Source of the DNA: Nitrospira sp. SB0677_bin_15
GTDB taxonomy: Bacteria > Nitrospirota > Nitrospiria > Nitrospirales > UBA8639
Length of the DNA stretch: 45,065 nt
Assembly (NCBI GenBank): GCA_009842645.1
Contig: VYFB01000042.1
Span: forward strand, 1 to 45,065
Direction: 5' to 3'
Both the position numbers and the translations under genes were made by a program. A model generated the notes under the pieces. It saw only the letters and a list, made by a program, of their open reading frames with translations. It was not told the origin of the DNA and made no database searches. Below are positions 23,060 to 32,366 of this stretch, piece after piece. The first letter of the stretch is position 1; each line of letters opens with the position of its first letter.

Positions 23060-24267
23060 GTACAGGCGAGCCAACTCCATATGCCCATTTACCGGAGGAT
23101 TTGATTCAACAAATGCTCGAAGCCGTTCCACGCACGGTGGAAAAGATGGAAACGATGCTTGGTGCGCAGGATGAACCCATCCAAGCAGGAATCAGTGCGC
23201 TTCGAAACAAAGACATCATATGCAAATTGAAACCGCAGACTCCTTCCATCAATTCACTCATGGCTGCTGATGGCGGACAGGTCATAGAAAGAATGAGCGG
23301 CATGGATTTATTGCTCGCCGTTGCCGTCGGAGTTGAAGGATTACACAATAAAGAAGGCGACGGTTGGAAGGCCAACTGCAATCAATACGAACAATGGCAA
23401 ACAGTCATGCCGCACGACGAAGCGACTCCCCGTCTATGTCAAGGAGCCATGTTTCTTATGGAAATCGGTGTGCTTGCCGGCGCAACGCATGAAATAAGAA
23501 TCATGGATGGCGCACATTTTACCCCGTTACTTAAAATCAACAGCATGCTGTCAGCCAAGGAAGAACATGCCGGCGAGGAGTATGTTGCCGCCTTACGCGG
23601 TTTTCTGCGCGAAACTTACAGAAAAATCATCCCCGATATTCCTGACATCATATCCAATGCGCTAAACGACCCGGGCATTATAGCAATGGCAAAATACAGT
23701 TCGTCTCGTGATGTTCTTGATTCTCATGTCAGGAGTGCGGGCGTTAATGGCATTACCCTGGACGACAAAACCTTTTTTGCTCTTGGTTTGGATTCGGACG
23801 AATACACAAGACCGATGTCAGTAGGCCAAAGCGAAGAAGAAAGAAGGAAAATATGGAATGACTTACATATTATCTGCAACCTGGAAATTAAAGAAAAAGA
23901 AGACCTCAACAAGCATCTTGAAGAGGCCATTAATCCCATACGCACGAAGAATGGAAAAGAACAAAAAGAATCGGACCTGTTCTTTACCTACTTCAAGCCG
24001 TATGCCAACGGCCCGGCATACAGAATTGAATGCAAGCGTTCTCTTGCCACAGATGCCGAACGTTTCGAAAGTGTACTGGCCGGCATAAAGCAACAAATCA
24101 TCTATCCTGACATCCGAGAACCATTTCCTCAGTATTTGGCAGATTTGATGGCAAAAAGTGTTTCCGGTGGTTTGCACGCTCTGCAGGACGCCGTGCGCCT
24201 TTCACTTGTCCGTGAATCGACGAGTACGGATCGCGTTGACTTATTGTTTTCCTATCGGAGTCGCTAA
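23056..24267 (+). CDS. NurA-domain nuclease
   Basis: Protein of 403 residues from the ATG overlapping the druA stop. The NurA pattern is visible: first metal-binding aspartate in SLMAADGGQV (about residue 72), then EIRIMDGAHFTPLLKINS with a second D-G, the SSSRDVLDSH segment matching the family's conserved SK-S/R part, and late YFKPYANGPAYRIECKR. NurA is a 5'-3' nuclease that works with the HerA motor to resect DNA ends in archaea, and NurA-HerA pairs also occur in bacterial phage defence. The next gene is HerA, joined by a TAATG overlap. Assignment is by motif reading only. Confidence 0.72.
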   Translation: MSTGEPTPYAHLPEDLIQQMLEAVPRTVEKMETMLGAQDEPIQAGISALRNKDIICKLKPQTPSINSLMAADGGQVIERMSGMDLLLAVAVGVEGLHNKEGDGWKANCNQYEQWQTVMPHDEATPRLCQGAMFLMEIGVLAGATHEIRIMDGAHFTPLLKINSMLSAKEEHAGEEYVAALRGFLRETYRKIIPDIPDIISNALNDPGIIAMAKYSSSRDVLDSHVRSAGVNGITLDDKTFFALGLDSDEYTRPMSVGQSEEERRKIWNDLHIICNLEIKEKEDLNKHLEEAINPIRTKNGKEQKESDLFFTYFKPYANGPAYRIECKRSLATDAERFESVLAGIKQQIIYPDIREPFPQYLADLMAKSVSGGLHALQDAVRLSLVRESTSTDRVDLLFSYRSR

Positions 24268-26054
24268 TGAGCCAAACCAACCAACCCCTATACGATCTGA
24301 TCAGTAAAATTGATGCGGCAACGCTGGGCGTCGTGAGTTCTCCGAGCACGACACTGGAAATTGCCTTAGATATTCGCAAGGCGAGCGAGAGCAGGCGCGT
24401 GTTAGGGCAAATGGTTTTTGCGCAATTGGAAGAAGATGGCCGCAAAATTTTGTCTCTCGGGCAGATCGTTGAAGTGGAAACCAAAAATCGTTGGCACGAA
24501 GATCCGTCCTTTAAGGGTGTCATAAAGCATCATGGGAAACTTCCTCATTTAAGCGGTGTCGCGGACAACCGAATGGCAAAAATAAGCGTGCAATCAAGTT
24601 TTGATGTTACCAATCAAGAGCCGGAGATTTATTTGCTGGGAATGTCTCCTTCAACTGGAATCCCTGTGGAAATTGTGAACAACGATTTAATGGATTTACT
24701 TGTGCAACATCACAAAAAAGCCATTACTTATCTCGGCAAAGTCTATGGGACCGATGTTGACTTGCCGATGTGGTTTAAACATTTCGGACGGGATGAAGAT
24801 ATTCCGGCCTTGGGTGCAAAAGACGCCTACCATATAGGCGTTTTCGGCAAAACAGGTTCAGGGAAAAGCGTGACTTCCGCTTTGATGTTGCTGGCCTACG
24901 CCAAAAACAAAAAACACATGAACATTCTGGTCTTAGATCCGCAGGGTCAATTTTACAAAGATCGTGATTTGTTACCTGGTGAAGAAGAAAAGCTGCTGGA
25001 TGAAATACAGGAAACCGGCATGAACGTTAAAAAATTCAAACTGATTGAAGATGTGTCTCTTCCTGAAACACATGTTGAGCTTTTCGCGGAACTGCTGGCA
25101 AACAATGGTTTTATTCAAGAAGCGTTTGGACCGTTTTATACGGATGAAAAGGCTGAACTCATGGGAGCGTCCATCGCTTCCTATATAGATGGTCTGGCGA
25201 ACAACCCGAACTTTAAGCTGAGCAATGTCGATCCAATTCCGTTACTTTTGCAGATGACCAAACGCTTTGTAACGATCAAGGCAGGCGAGAAGGAATTCTC
25301 AAAATACATAAAGGATGTCTATGGCACAAAGAATACGCAAGAGAGGCTGCTTGGTGCGATTCAAAAAGTACGCGATGCATTGGAACGTGGACAATCACCA
25401 GCTTACTTGAAAACCTGGAAACAGGCATTGGCCATGTTTTCGGAAAATCGCAAAACAAATATTGCGAAGATTTGTGAAATCATCACAGGAAAAAACCGGG
25501 GCAATTTTGTAGTGCTGGATTTGAGTCCTTCCGAAGGGGAAATCGAAAACGACAATTTGCAGGCGTTGTTTTTACGCCTCATTGAAAAAGGCATCGTTGA
25601 ATCCGGAGGAAATTTGTACGCCAAGGGGGACAGTGCCAACTGTCTGATTGTCATGGATGAGGCCCACCGCTTTATTTCAAGCCATTCCCCGGACTCTCGA
25701 ATCAAAGATCTGACCCGTGAGATCGTAGACGCCGTTCGCACGACGCGCAAATACGGCATCGGCCATATGTTCATCACGCAATCCCTGGAATCCTTGGACG
25801 ATGAAATCATCAAACAAATGCGAATCTTTGCGTTTGGACATGGATTGACCATGGGTTCGGAATTACGCAAGGTGAAAGAAATCATCAACAATCAAGCAGC
25901 CGTTAACCTTTATGCGTCATTTATCGATCCTAGCAACAGCGGAAAATTTCCCTTCATGTTTTTTGGGCCGGTATCGCCTTTTTCGGCAACAGGTTCCCCA
26001 CTGTTCGTTGAGATTTACAGCAACTACCAGGACTACTGTATCAAGAATCAATAG
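24267..26054 (+). CDS. herA: HerA-type hexameric ATPase (DUF87)
   Basis: Protein of 595 residues. An N-terminal HAS-barrel-like region (about 1-160) precedes the ATPase core: Walker A GKTGSGKS (about 194-201), the following NILVLDPQGQFYKD strand, Walker B CLIVMDEAHRF (about 456-466), the sensor segment GIGHMFITQSLESLDD (about 498-513) and an arginine-finger region. This is the FtsK/HerA translocase superfamily. It would thread DNA into NurA. Start overlaps the NurA stop by one base (TAATG). DruA-NurA-HerA read as one operon of three coupled genes. Confidence 0.88.
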   Translation: MSQTNQPLYDLISKIDAATLGVVSSPSTTLEIALDIRKASESRRVLGQMVFAQLEEDGRKILSLGQIVEVETKNRWHEDPSFKGVIKHHGKLPHLSGVADNRMAKISVQSSFDVTNQEPEIYLLGMSPSTGIPVEIVNNDLMDLLVQHHKKAITYLGKVYGTDVDLPMWFKHFGRDEDIPALGAKDAYHIGVFGKTGSGKSVTSALMLLAYAKNKKHMNILVLDPQGQFYKDRDLLPGEEEKLLDEIQETGMNVKKFKLIEDVSLPETHVELFAELLANNGFIQEAFGPFYTDEKAELMGASIASYIDGLANNPNFKLSNVDPIPLLLQMTKRFVTIKAGEKEFSKYIKDVYGTKNTQERLLGAIQKVRDALERGQSPAYLKTWKQALAMFSENRKTNIAKICEIITGKNRGNFVVLDLSPSEGEIENDNLQALFLRLIEKGIVESGGNLYAKGDSANCLIVMDEAHRFISSHSPDSRIKDLTREIVDAVRTTRKYGIGHMFITQSLESLDDEIIKQMRIFAFGHGLTMGSELRKVKEIINNQAAVNLYASFIDPSNSGKFPFMFFGPVSPFSATGSPLFVEIYSNYQDYCIKNQ

Positions 26055-26065
26055 AGAACCCTCCA

Positions 26066-26878
26066 ATGGAGAGGAAACAGCCAAGCGAAGAAGCAAAAGA
26101 TGTCAGGGGGACCTTGGGCTTGGAAGCAACACAGCGGCGGATCTGTTTCATTAGCACTTTGGGAACATTTTGTGGCCTTGTCCTGCTGGCTGTTCCCCTT
26201 CAGGCGGAAGCGCCGGACGCTATTCACGTGGGGGCTTTTTCCCATGCACGGGCCGGCGGACCTTATCCTGATTCCTGGAAGCCTCTCACGTTTCATAAGA
26301 TCGAGGAGCATACCGAATATTCGTTGGTGGAAGACGGCGGGAACGTGGTTCTCAAAGCCGTGAGTCGCGGCTCTTCTTCGGGGTTGACCCGGGAGGTGAC
26401 CATCGATCCCAAAGTCTATCCCATTGTCGAGTGGAGTTGGAAAATCGAGAACGTGTTGGAAAAGGGCGACGTGACGACCAAGGAGGGAGACGATTACCCC
26501 ACCCGGTTGTATATCACCTTTGCCTATGACGAGAGCAAAATCGACTTTTTCGACCAAGCCCAATATGAACTGGCCCGGCTGCTCCACGGACAGTATCCTC
26601 CGACCGGAGCTCTCACGTACATATGGGAGAGTCGAAGCCCGGTCGGGACCATGGTTCCCAATCCGTACACGGATCGCGTGCAAATGATCGTCCTTGAAAG
26701 CGGAGCGGACAAAGCCGGGCAGTGGGTGGCCGAATCGCGGAACGTCTACGAGGATTATCGAAAAGCGTTCGGGGACGACCCTCCCCCGATTTCCGGGGTG
26801 GCCGTGATGACGGATACCGACAACACGCAGGAATCCGCGGTGGCCTATTACGGGGATATCACGTTTAAGAAAGAATAG
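26066..26878 (+). CDS. DUF3047 secreted protein
   Basis: Protein of 270 residues. A basic N-terminus and hydrophobic segment (STLGTFCGLVLLAVPLQAEA, about 30-49) form a signal peptide with a likely cut after QAEA. The mature part has the DUF3047 pattern: VVLKAVSRGSSSGLTREVTI, YPIVEWSWKIENVLEKGD, DDYPTRLYITFAYD and VAVMTDTDNTQESAVAYYGD. The fold resembles a carbohydrate-binding beta sandwich, and no function is established. It starts 11 bases after herA but looks like the first gene of the ordinary chromosomal part rather than a member of the defence operon. Confidence 0.85.
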   Translation: MERKQPSEEAKDVRGTLGLEATQRRICFISTLGTFCGLVLLAVPLQAEAPDAIHVGAFSHARAGGPYPDSWKPLTFHKIEEHTEYSLVEDGGNVVLKAVSRGSSSGLTREVTIDPKVYPIVEWSWKIENVLEKGDVTTKEGDDYPTRLYITFAYDESKIDFFDQAQYELARLLHGQYPPTGALTYIWESRSPVGTMVPNPYTDRVQMIVLESGADKAGQWVAESRNVYEDYRKAFGDDPPPISGVAVMTDTDNTQESAVAYYGDITFKKE

Positions 26879-26988
26879 GAGAAATGCCTCTACCTCCCCT
26901 GCCCCTCCTTACAAAGGAGGGGAATAGGCCCCTTACAGCTCATCACATTTTCGGTGTAGGAAACAACGATCGTTGCTCCCTGCTTGGT

Positions 26989-27100
26989 GTCGGGTTACGC
27001 CTGTCCTGAGCGTCCTTCGACTTCGCTACGCTCAGGACGAACGGGGAGTGATAATCCGTTCAGCCTGAGCGTAAGGCGCAACGCGCCTGAAGTCGAAGGT
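26989..27100. repeat. Dispersed palindromic repeat, family A, copy 2
   Basis: Contains the same CTTCGACTTCGCTACGCTCA and CCTGAGCGTAAGGCG units as 291-450. Lies in the 309-base gap between the convergent DUF3047 and multicopper oxidase genes. Confidence 0.75.
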
Positions 27101-27125
27101 CTTACCAGCCCTACGGAGTGGATTT

Positions 27126-27184
27126 CCCCCTCACCCTGCCCTCTCCCTATTTCCCGCTTAATGCAGGAAATGGGAGAGGGTTCT
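27126..27184. repeat. Perfect 59-bp direct repeat, copy 1 (hairpin, family C)
   Basis: Identical over 59 bases to 32372-32430. Internally it is an inverted repeat (CCCTCTCCCTATTTCC pairs with GGAAATGGGAGAGGG). It ends 4 bases from the stop of the multicopper oxidase gene and may serve as its terminator. Confidence 0.9.
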
Positions 27185-27187
27185 ATT

Positions 27188-30100
27188 TTACTTGAAGGAC
27201 GCCGGTGTGGCTTTGAGGCTTTCGGGGGAATCAACCTTCACTTGCCGCAGGCTGGACGACCCGCCTGCGAGGGGCAGAACTCGCTGATCATTGGCCGGGA
27301 GCACCCTGAGGTACCCCCATTGACCTGATTGCGAATAGGGAAGCCGTCCGTTGCTCCACACGTAATCCCCGGGCAACGCCCATTTCCCCCCGGCTGACGG
27401 CAGGAACACGTCCAAGCCTTCCGAACCGGCAAATTCCACGGTACTGATCATATCGGCCCCGGGAAGGAACGGTTCAATGGGCCATTCGTGTTTCTCCACC
27501 GTGAACATGCCGTTCTGTTCGCTACTGGCACCGAACACGTGGATGCGGACTTGATCTCCCGCGTGCGCCTCAATAATCGGCGTGACGGGATCTTGCGGAC
27601 TTTCAACTTCACAGGGTTGGAACATGCGACCAAGCGAGCACCCGGCTTCCTCACGATACAGGTACGGCTCCGCCCGATAGTTCACCCCCGTCAGTCCGGC
27701 CACGTTCTGTACATAGGGCATGAAGCTGGTCCCGATGATGTTGTCTTCATCCTGGAAATACAACGCCACGTCACGATAGTTTGCGCGACCTTCATTCCCC
27801 GGAATGGTACGATCCACGATGACGTCCGCCCTCCAGCTATTTTTCAGGGAAACGTCTTCCCCGGTTTGAGGGTCACGATACGTCGATCCTTTGGGACCGA
27901 CAATGACCCCGCCGAACAACCCGTTCCGGGGATTCGTGGTCACGTTCCCCCAGTCCCACACCAACGTTTGCCCTTCGCCGTTAAAGGGATCGGCATAGTA
28001 GGTATAGGTGCGGGATTTCCCGGGAGCCACGGTTTGGTCTCCGGGGTTGTTGCCGAGGTTGACTCCCTGGGAATCCTTCGGATCGAACGCCAACCCGAAA
28101 GCTGAGAACGACGCCCGCCCTTCCTTGAGCTTGTTCGTGAGGTTGACTTTGAGGCAGTCCCCCACGTTGGCCCGAAGGGTCAGCGGCATGGGTTGCGTAT
28201 CCCCGGACACCTTCTTGACGTCATCCTCGAGCACGTAAATCTTGGCTTCCGGATTGCGCAGTTTGATCTTGCGTTCAAAGTCGACTTCAATGGCCTCCGG
28301 CGCATTGGAATTGAAACTCATGCCCGGATGATCCATCGCCACGACGTTAAACTGCTTGACCGGAGCATCCGGCGGACACACAGGTAGCGGTTCCGGGATG
28401 CCTTCCCTGCCGTATGCCTTGTTGGGCAACGGTTGAAGATCGGCGACCGGGGCATCCAACACCCTGATGAGCCCCCACGCCCCTTCCGAGAACTTGGAAT
28501 TCCGCCCATTGAAGAACATGTAATCGCCCGGTCGATGGCGAGGTCCGCCGGCTTCGGGAATCACGAGATCATACCGCTCGGCGATGCCGACGTGCAGGGC
28601 ATTCTTTCGATTGGCTTCCTCCGCGTATCGTTCCGACCAGAACGTATGCCCGGAGATCGTGAACACGTTGCTTTCGTTCATTGTGACGTCCAGCAACCGG
28701 AACACGAGGGCATCGCCCAGATACGCGCGCAGCATCGCCGTACTCGGATCGCCGTGCACGCGACTGCTGAAGATCTTTGACGGATCCGGGTCGTTCGCCA
28801 AACGCTGGGCAAACGGCTCGGCCCGGAAATTCAGGGCCCCTCCCGTGGTATGTGTGCCTCCATTGAGAAAGGGCATGGGAGTCATTTTGATCGTCTCGTT
28901 GGGCGGCATCTGGAACGACACCGTCCGGCCCGCCTCCAGCGCGACTTCCACCGGTTGCCCCGGAGGATTCCCGGCCGTGACCACGTTCACTGTATGCGGG
29001 ACGGTGTCCATGATGTGCACCATCAACTCACGGAAACTGCCCGCAACGTCATGACCGACCCGTTCCGTCGCATGGATATCCGCCACCGGGCCGGTCCTGA
29101 TCCGCTTACCCGTCTTGGGATCATGCCACGTGGAGTTGAAGGGTTCCGCAATCATCGTGCCCACGGCGCCGTGCGGCCAGGTCGTGCCGCCAAAAGCATG
29201 ATCGTGCCAGAACACGCTGCCCACGTCCGCATCCACCCAGAACCGTTGCCGCACGTATTCCACCGTGACGATGTCGCCGACCGGGTGCGCATGTTCCAGC
29301 GGCGCGTCAAACGTGAGGGTCTTGTCGCCGATAGCGGCGATCCTCAGCACTTCCTTTCCCTCCACGTTGTCCGCTCCCACTAAAATGGGAATGCCCACGT
29401 GATATTGCTTGGCGTTCGTCACGCGAATGGTCTTGTCTCCCATTTTCGCCGCCTTGGTGATTTTGGCGTTCATCGGCACCGGCAACCCCTTCTCGGTATC
29501 CTTCGTAAACTGTGTAAAGGGCCGCATCGACTGCTCATACGACATGCCGGAAATCACGCCGTCTGAGGCCTGATTGTCAAACTGGAAAAAGTGGAAATGC
29601 GTGTTGATCTTGGATGACTGGAAATTGGTGAAGTCGTCATCCAACCACTCACTGGTCAGCGTCCAGTCGATACAATCGTACACGTTCGCTCGAACGACCA
29701 GCGGAAATTTCTTGTCGTTGTCGGCTCGAACGTCCGCTTCCTCTTCATGGACCACGTAGAGCAGCCCGTTGGGATCGACGATGGCTGGCTCTTTACCCTG
29801 TGCCGCGGACAATTCAATGGGCAGTTTGATGAAATGAATATTGTAATCCTGAGAACCCGCCCGGTCGGGGCACAGGCTCCAGTTCCCGTTTTCTCCCGGC
29901 TCGGCTGGTCCCACCGACCGGGTTCCGTCGTCATTGAGTCGAATCATCTCCAACCACGGAGCCGGATTGTGATCGTTGGAAAACGGCGCGCGTTTTCCAA
30001 AATGCGGCGTCAACCAAGGCCATGCCACCTTCCCCGTAGCCGGCTCGAACCAGATGGGACGCCGTTTTCCGGGTTCATAGTTTTGCCATTCGGGTTTATA

Positions 30101-32092
30101 TTTCGGATTGTCGCCGATGGACGGTTCTTTTTCGCTCATCGCGCGATTTTTATCCCATACCCAATCGACCACCGTGGCATCATAGGCCTTGAGTTGACCG
30201 AGTTCGTCGTCCTTGTGACCCGGTTTGCCCTGGTTGCTGAGTTGCATGGACACCCAATCTTTCAGCGTGACCACCGGAGGGTCGGCCTTCCAATCGGTCT
30301 TGCCGCCATCCACGATCTTGAATTGACTGCCGAACCAATTCACGGTCGTTCCGACCAACTGATCCGACGTCACGGGCTTGTTGATCCGTCCGACCCGGTC
30401 AGGCAATTCCCGCAACGGCGCCATCACGTCGTTCTGGATACCGGGCACCTGCAAGGTGTTGTAGACTCGCCAATACCCCCACATCCCCGCGACGTAGTGA
30501 TGGGCCACGTGGCAGTGGAACAGAAAATCCCCTGCCAGCCATTGACACAATCCGGACCCGCATTCCGTTTCCAGGTCCAGGGCCTCTGAAGGGCCGATCA
30601 CTTCCACGTCCACGCGATCCGATTTGGTGCGAACGACCGGATATTTCACGGGCCCGTTCTGACCCGTATTCCACACGGGCATTTGCGTGGCCCGCGGGCT
30701 GCGTTGCCAACGAATGGCTCCGCCATGCGGATGATGAGAATGGAACACTTCCGATCCGCCGTGCACGACGCGGAACTTCGCGGGATCCCCCAAATAGCTG
30801 CGCGGAATCGTCGGCGCCGCGTCGCCGAACGTATAAGAACTATACGCCATGGATTCATCTTCAAACCCGAAATATTCGTGTTGCACGTGCATGTTGTTGA
30901 TGCCGAACGGTTCGCTACGGTAGTTCAAGGCACGCGCTCCCGGACGATAAGCGTCCGTCAGCGGATCGCGTTGAGGCAGGAAGTCGCCGTGCTTGTTCAC
31001 CGGACGAAACGCTTCATCACCCACCTCATGATAAATCAACACGAACTCGCGAAAATCCGGGCCTGTGCCGTTCTTGATCATCGTCTGCCACCCGCTGCTG
31101 TCTTTCGTGGCCGGACCCGTTCCCAATGGATCGTAATATTCCGACCCGCGAGGCTCGACGACGAACACCCCGAACAACCCCATGACCGTCAGCTCCCGGT
31201 CATTGCTGTACGTATGGAATTGCCGTCCTCCCTCCTGGGTGTCCGGATGGATGTACCATTCCATCTCGATGGCTTCGCCAACACAGTCCTTTTCACAATC
31301 TTCGGAAGGACCGGCCGCCACCGAATCGGGATTCGTCGTGGTCGCCGGTTGTCCGGTTTTACTCATGACCATGTCGGACCCATTGATGTGAAGGCTGACC
31401 TCTTCACCGAATTCCAACGCGTTCCGAAGCGTGATTTTGACGCAATCACCTTGGTTGCCGCGAATCACCAGGGGCTGAATCCATTGATCCTGAATCCCGT
31501 TTTTCACGCCGCCGGGATCATGATGGCCTTCTTTCTCCCGAGCCGCGGCGTTTTTCGCTTCTTCTTCACGAATGTCAGGAATGTCTTCGGTCAGGGCATA
31601 CATATACCCCGGATAGAAATCCAACCATTGATTCAAGGTGATCTCCACGTTGATGGCGGAGACGTCATAGTGCCGCACCGGCGCGGTTTTGGGACACAAT
31701 CCTCCCTTCATCGAAACCGGCTCGACGTCGGAATTGGAGGCCAGCAAGCCGTTGGCCGGCCCGGCCCCGTACTGGTGCATCATCGACATGGTATCGAAGG
31801 CGCCTGACGTGTCGCCCTTCTGCTGCGCGTCTTTTTGCATCTGCTGCATCAAACGCTGATGTTGCAACTCAACCAGGGCCGCACGCTCAGCGCGTCCTTC
31901 CACTGCGTTTTCCATGATGGTCTGGCCTTTGAGCCGTTCAGCCCATGCCGGTGACTGGGACGACGTGGATACCTGATGGACAGCAGGAGGCACCTCCGCA
32001 TCAGCCAACGCGTTCATGCCGACCAGCATGGCTCCTCCCCAAATCGCCAAGACCACCATTACCGTGAATATAGACCGTGTCGCGTAACACAT
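27188..32092 (-). CDS. Giant multicopper oxidase, MofA/MnxG-like (putative manganese oxidase)
   Basis: Protein of 1634 residues from the ATG at 32092, which has an ideal AGGAGG ribosome site 7 bases upstream. The frame runs open to 32197 but would cover the promoter. A signal peptide (MVVLAIWGGAMLVGMNALADA) sends it out of the cytoplasm. Several cupredoxin domains carry copper ligands: VFHSHHPHGG (about 450), FLFHCHVAHHYVAGMWGYW (about 520), INTHFHFFQFDNQASDG (about 830) and FWHDHAFGGTTWPHG (about 960). The QASDGVISGMSYEQSMRP segment is typical of Mn-oxidase-type multicopper oxidases, and the length is close to that of MofA of Leptothrix. Later domains repeat the fold with few visible ligands. 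The two-component genes upstream are the likely regulators. Substrate (Mn, Fe or other) cannot be told from sequence. Confidence 0.88.
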   Translation of the reverse strand: MCYATRSIFTVMVVLAIWGGAMLVGMNALADAEVPPAVHQVSTSSQSPAWAERLKGQTIMENAVEGRAERAALVELQHQRLMQQMQKDAQQKGDTSGAFDTMSMMHQYGAGPANGLLASNSDVEPVSMKGGLCPKTAPVRHYDVSAINVEITLNQWLDFYPGYMYALTEDIPDIREEEAKNAAAREKEGHHDPGGVKNGIQDQWIQPLVIRGNQGDCVKITLRNALEFGEEVSLHINGSDMVMSKTGQPATTTNPDSVAAGPSEDCEKDCVGEAIEMEWYIHPDTQEGGRQFHTYSNDRELTVMGLFGVFVVEPRGSEYYDPLGTGPATKDSSGWQTMIKNGTGPDFREFVLIYHEVGDEAFRPVNKHGDFLPQRDPLTDAYRPGARALNYRSEPFGINNMHVQHEYFGFEDESMAYSSYTFGDAAPTIPRSYLGDPAKFRVVHGGSEVFHSHHPHGGAIRWQRSPRATQMPVWNTGQNGPVKYPVVRTKSDRVDVEVIGPSEALDLETECGSGLCQWLAGDFLFHCHVAHHYVAGMWGYWRVYNTLQVPGIQNDVMAPLRELPDRVGRINKPVTSDQLVGTTVNWFGSQFKIVDGGKTDWKADPPVVTLKDWVSMQLSNQGKPGHKDDELGQLKAYDATVVDWVWDKNRAMSEKEPSIGDNPKYKPEWQNYEPGKRRPIWFEPATGKVAWPWLTPHFGKRAPFSNDHNPAPWLEMIRLNDDGTRSVGPAEPGENGNWSLCPDRAGSQDYNIHFIKLPIELSAAQGKEPAIVDPNGLLYVVHEEEADVRADNDKKFPLVVRANVYDCIDWTLTSEWLDDDFTNFQSSKINTHFHFFQFDNQASDGVISGMSYEQSMRPFTQFTKDTEKGLPVPMNAKITKAAKMGDKTIRVTNAKQYHVGIPILVGADNVEGKEVLRIAAIGDKTLTFDAPLEHAHPVGDIVTVEYVRQRFWVDADVGSVFWHDHAFGGTTWPHGAVGTMIAEPFNSTWHDPKTGKRIRTGPVADIHATERVGHDVAGSFRELMVHIMDTVPHTVNVVTAGNPPGQPVEVALEAGRTVSFQMPPNETIKMTPMPFLNGGTHTTGGALNFRAEPFAQRLANDPDPSKIFSSRVHGDPSTAMLRAYLGDALVFRLLDVTMNESNVFTISGHTFWSERYAEEANRKNALHVGIAERYDLVIPEAGGPRHRPGDYMFFNGRNSKFSEGAWGLIRVLDAPVADLQPLPNKAYGREGIPEPLPVCPPDAPVKQFNVVAMDHPGMSFNSNAPEAIEVDFERKIKLRNPEAKIYVLEDDVKKVSGDTQPMPLTLRANVGDCLKVNLTNKLKEGRASFSAFGLAFDPKDSQGVNLGNNPGDQTVAPGKSRTYTYYADPFNGEGQTLVWDWGNVTTNPRNGLFGGVIVGPKGSTYRDPQTGEDVSLKNSWRADVIVDRTIPGNEGRANYRDVALYFQDEDNIIGTSFMPYVQNVAGLTGVNYRAEPYLYREEAGCSLGRMFQPCEVESPQDPVTPIIEAHAGDQVRIHVFGASSEQNGMFTVEKHEWPIEPFLPGADMISTVEFAGSEGLDVFLPSAGGKWALPGDYVWSNGRLPYSQSGQWGYLRVLPANDQRVLPLAGGSSSLRQVKVDSPESLKATPASFK

Positions 32093-32178
32093 TGTTCGGC
32101 CTCCTAAAGGCAAATAGGTGATTAAAGACCATCCAGGCACGTGCATACACCTGTGACAGAGCACTTGTCGTGAAGATT

Positions 32179-32194
32179 TGCAAGGATGGTGCCT
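32179..32194 (-). promoter_or_regulatory. Sigma-54 (-24/-12) promoter of the multicopper oxidase
   Basis: On the minus strand the sequence AGGCACCATCCTTGCA has GG at 32193-32192 and GC at 32181-32180 with the required 10-base spacing, and matches GGCAC-N5-TTGC exactly. It lies about 90 bases upstream of the oxidase ATG, giving a leader of about 75 bases. An NtrC-type activator is encoded just upstream. Confidence 0.72.
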
Positions 32195-32366
32195 CAAGCT
32201 ATTTTTCGAAGCACTTCATGTAACCCGCTGAATGTAAAGGAAATGGCTAAATAAATTTGAGCAGGAGTGTAGCTAAAAGCAACAGATACCAAAAATTTGT
32301 GTGGCAGGAAAGGACATATAGGCTTGCCGCATGCACACCAAGGGATGAAAAGAGTGTCGGGCTACG

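Noticed and set aside
30683-31807. 374-codon open frame on the plus strand
   Set aside because: Antisense to the multicopper oxidase, whose copper motifs make the minus strand clearly the coding one.
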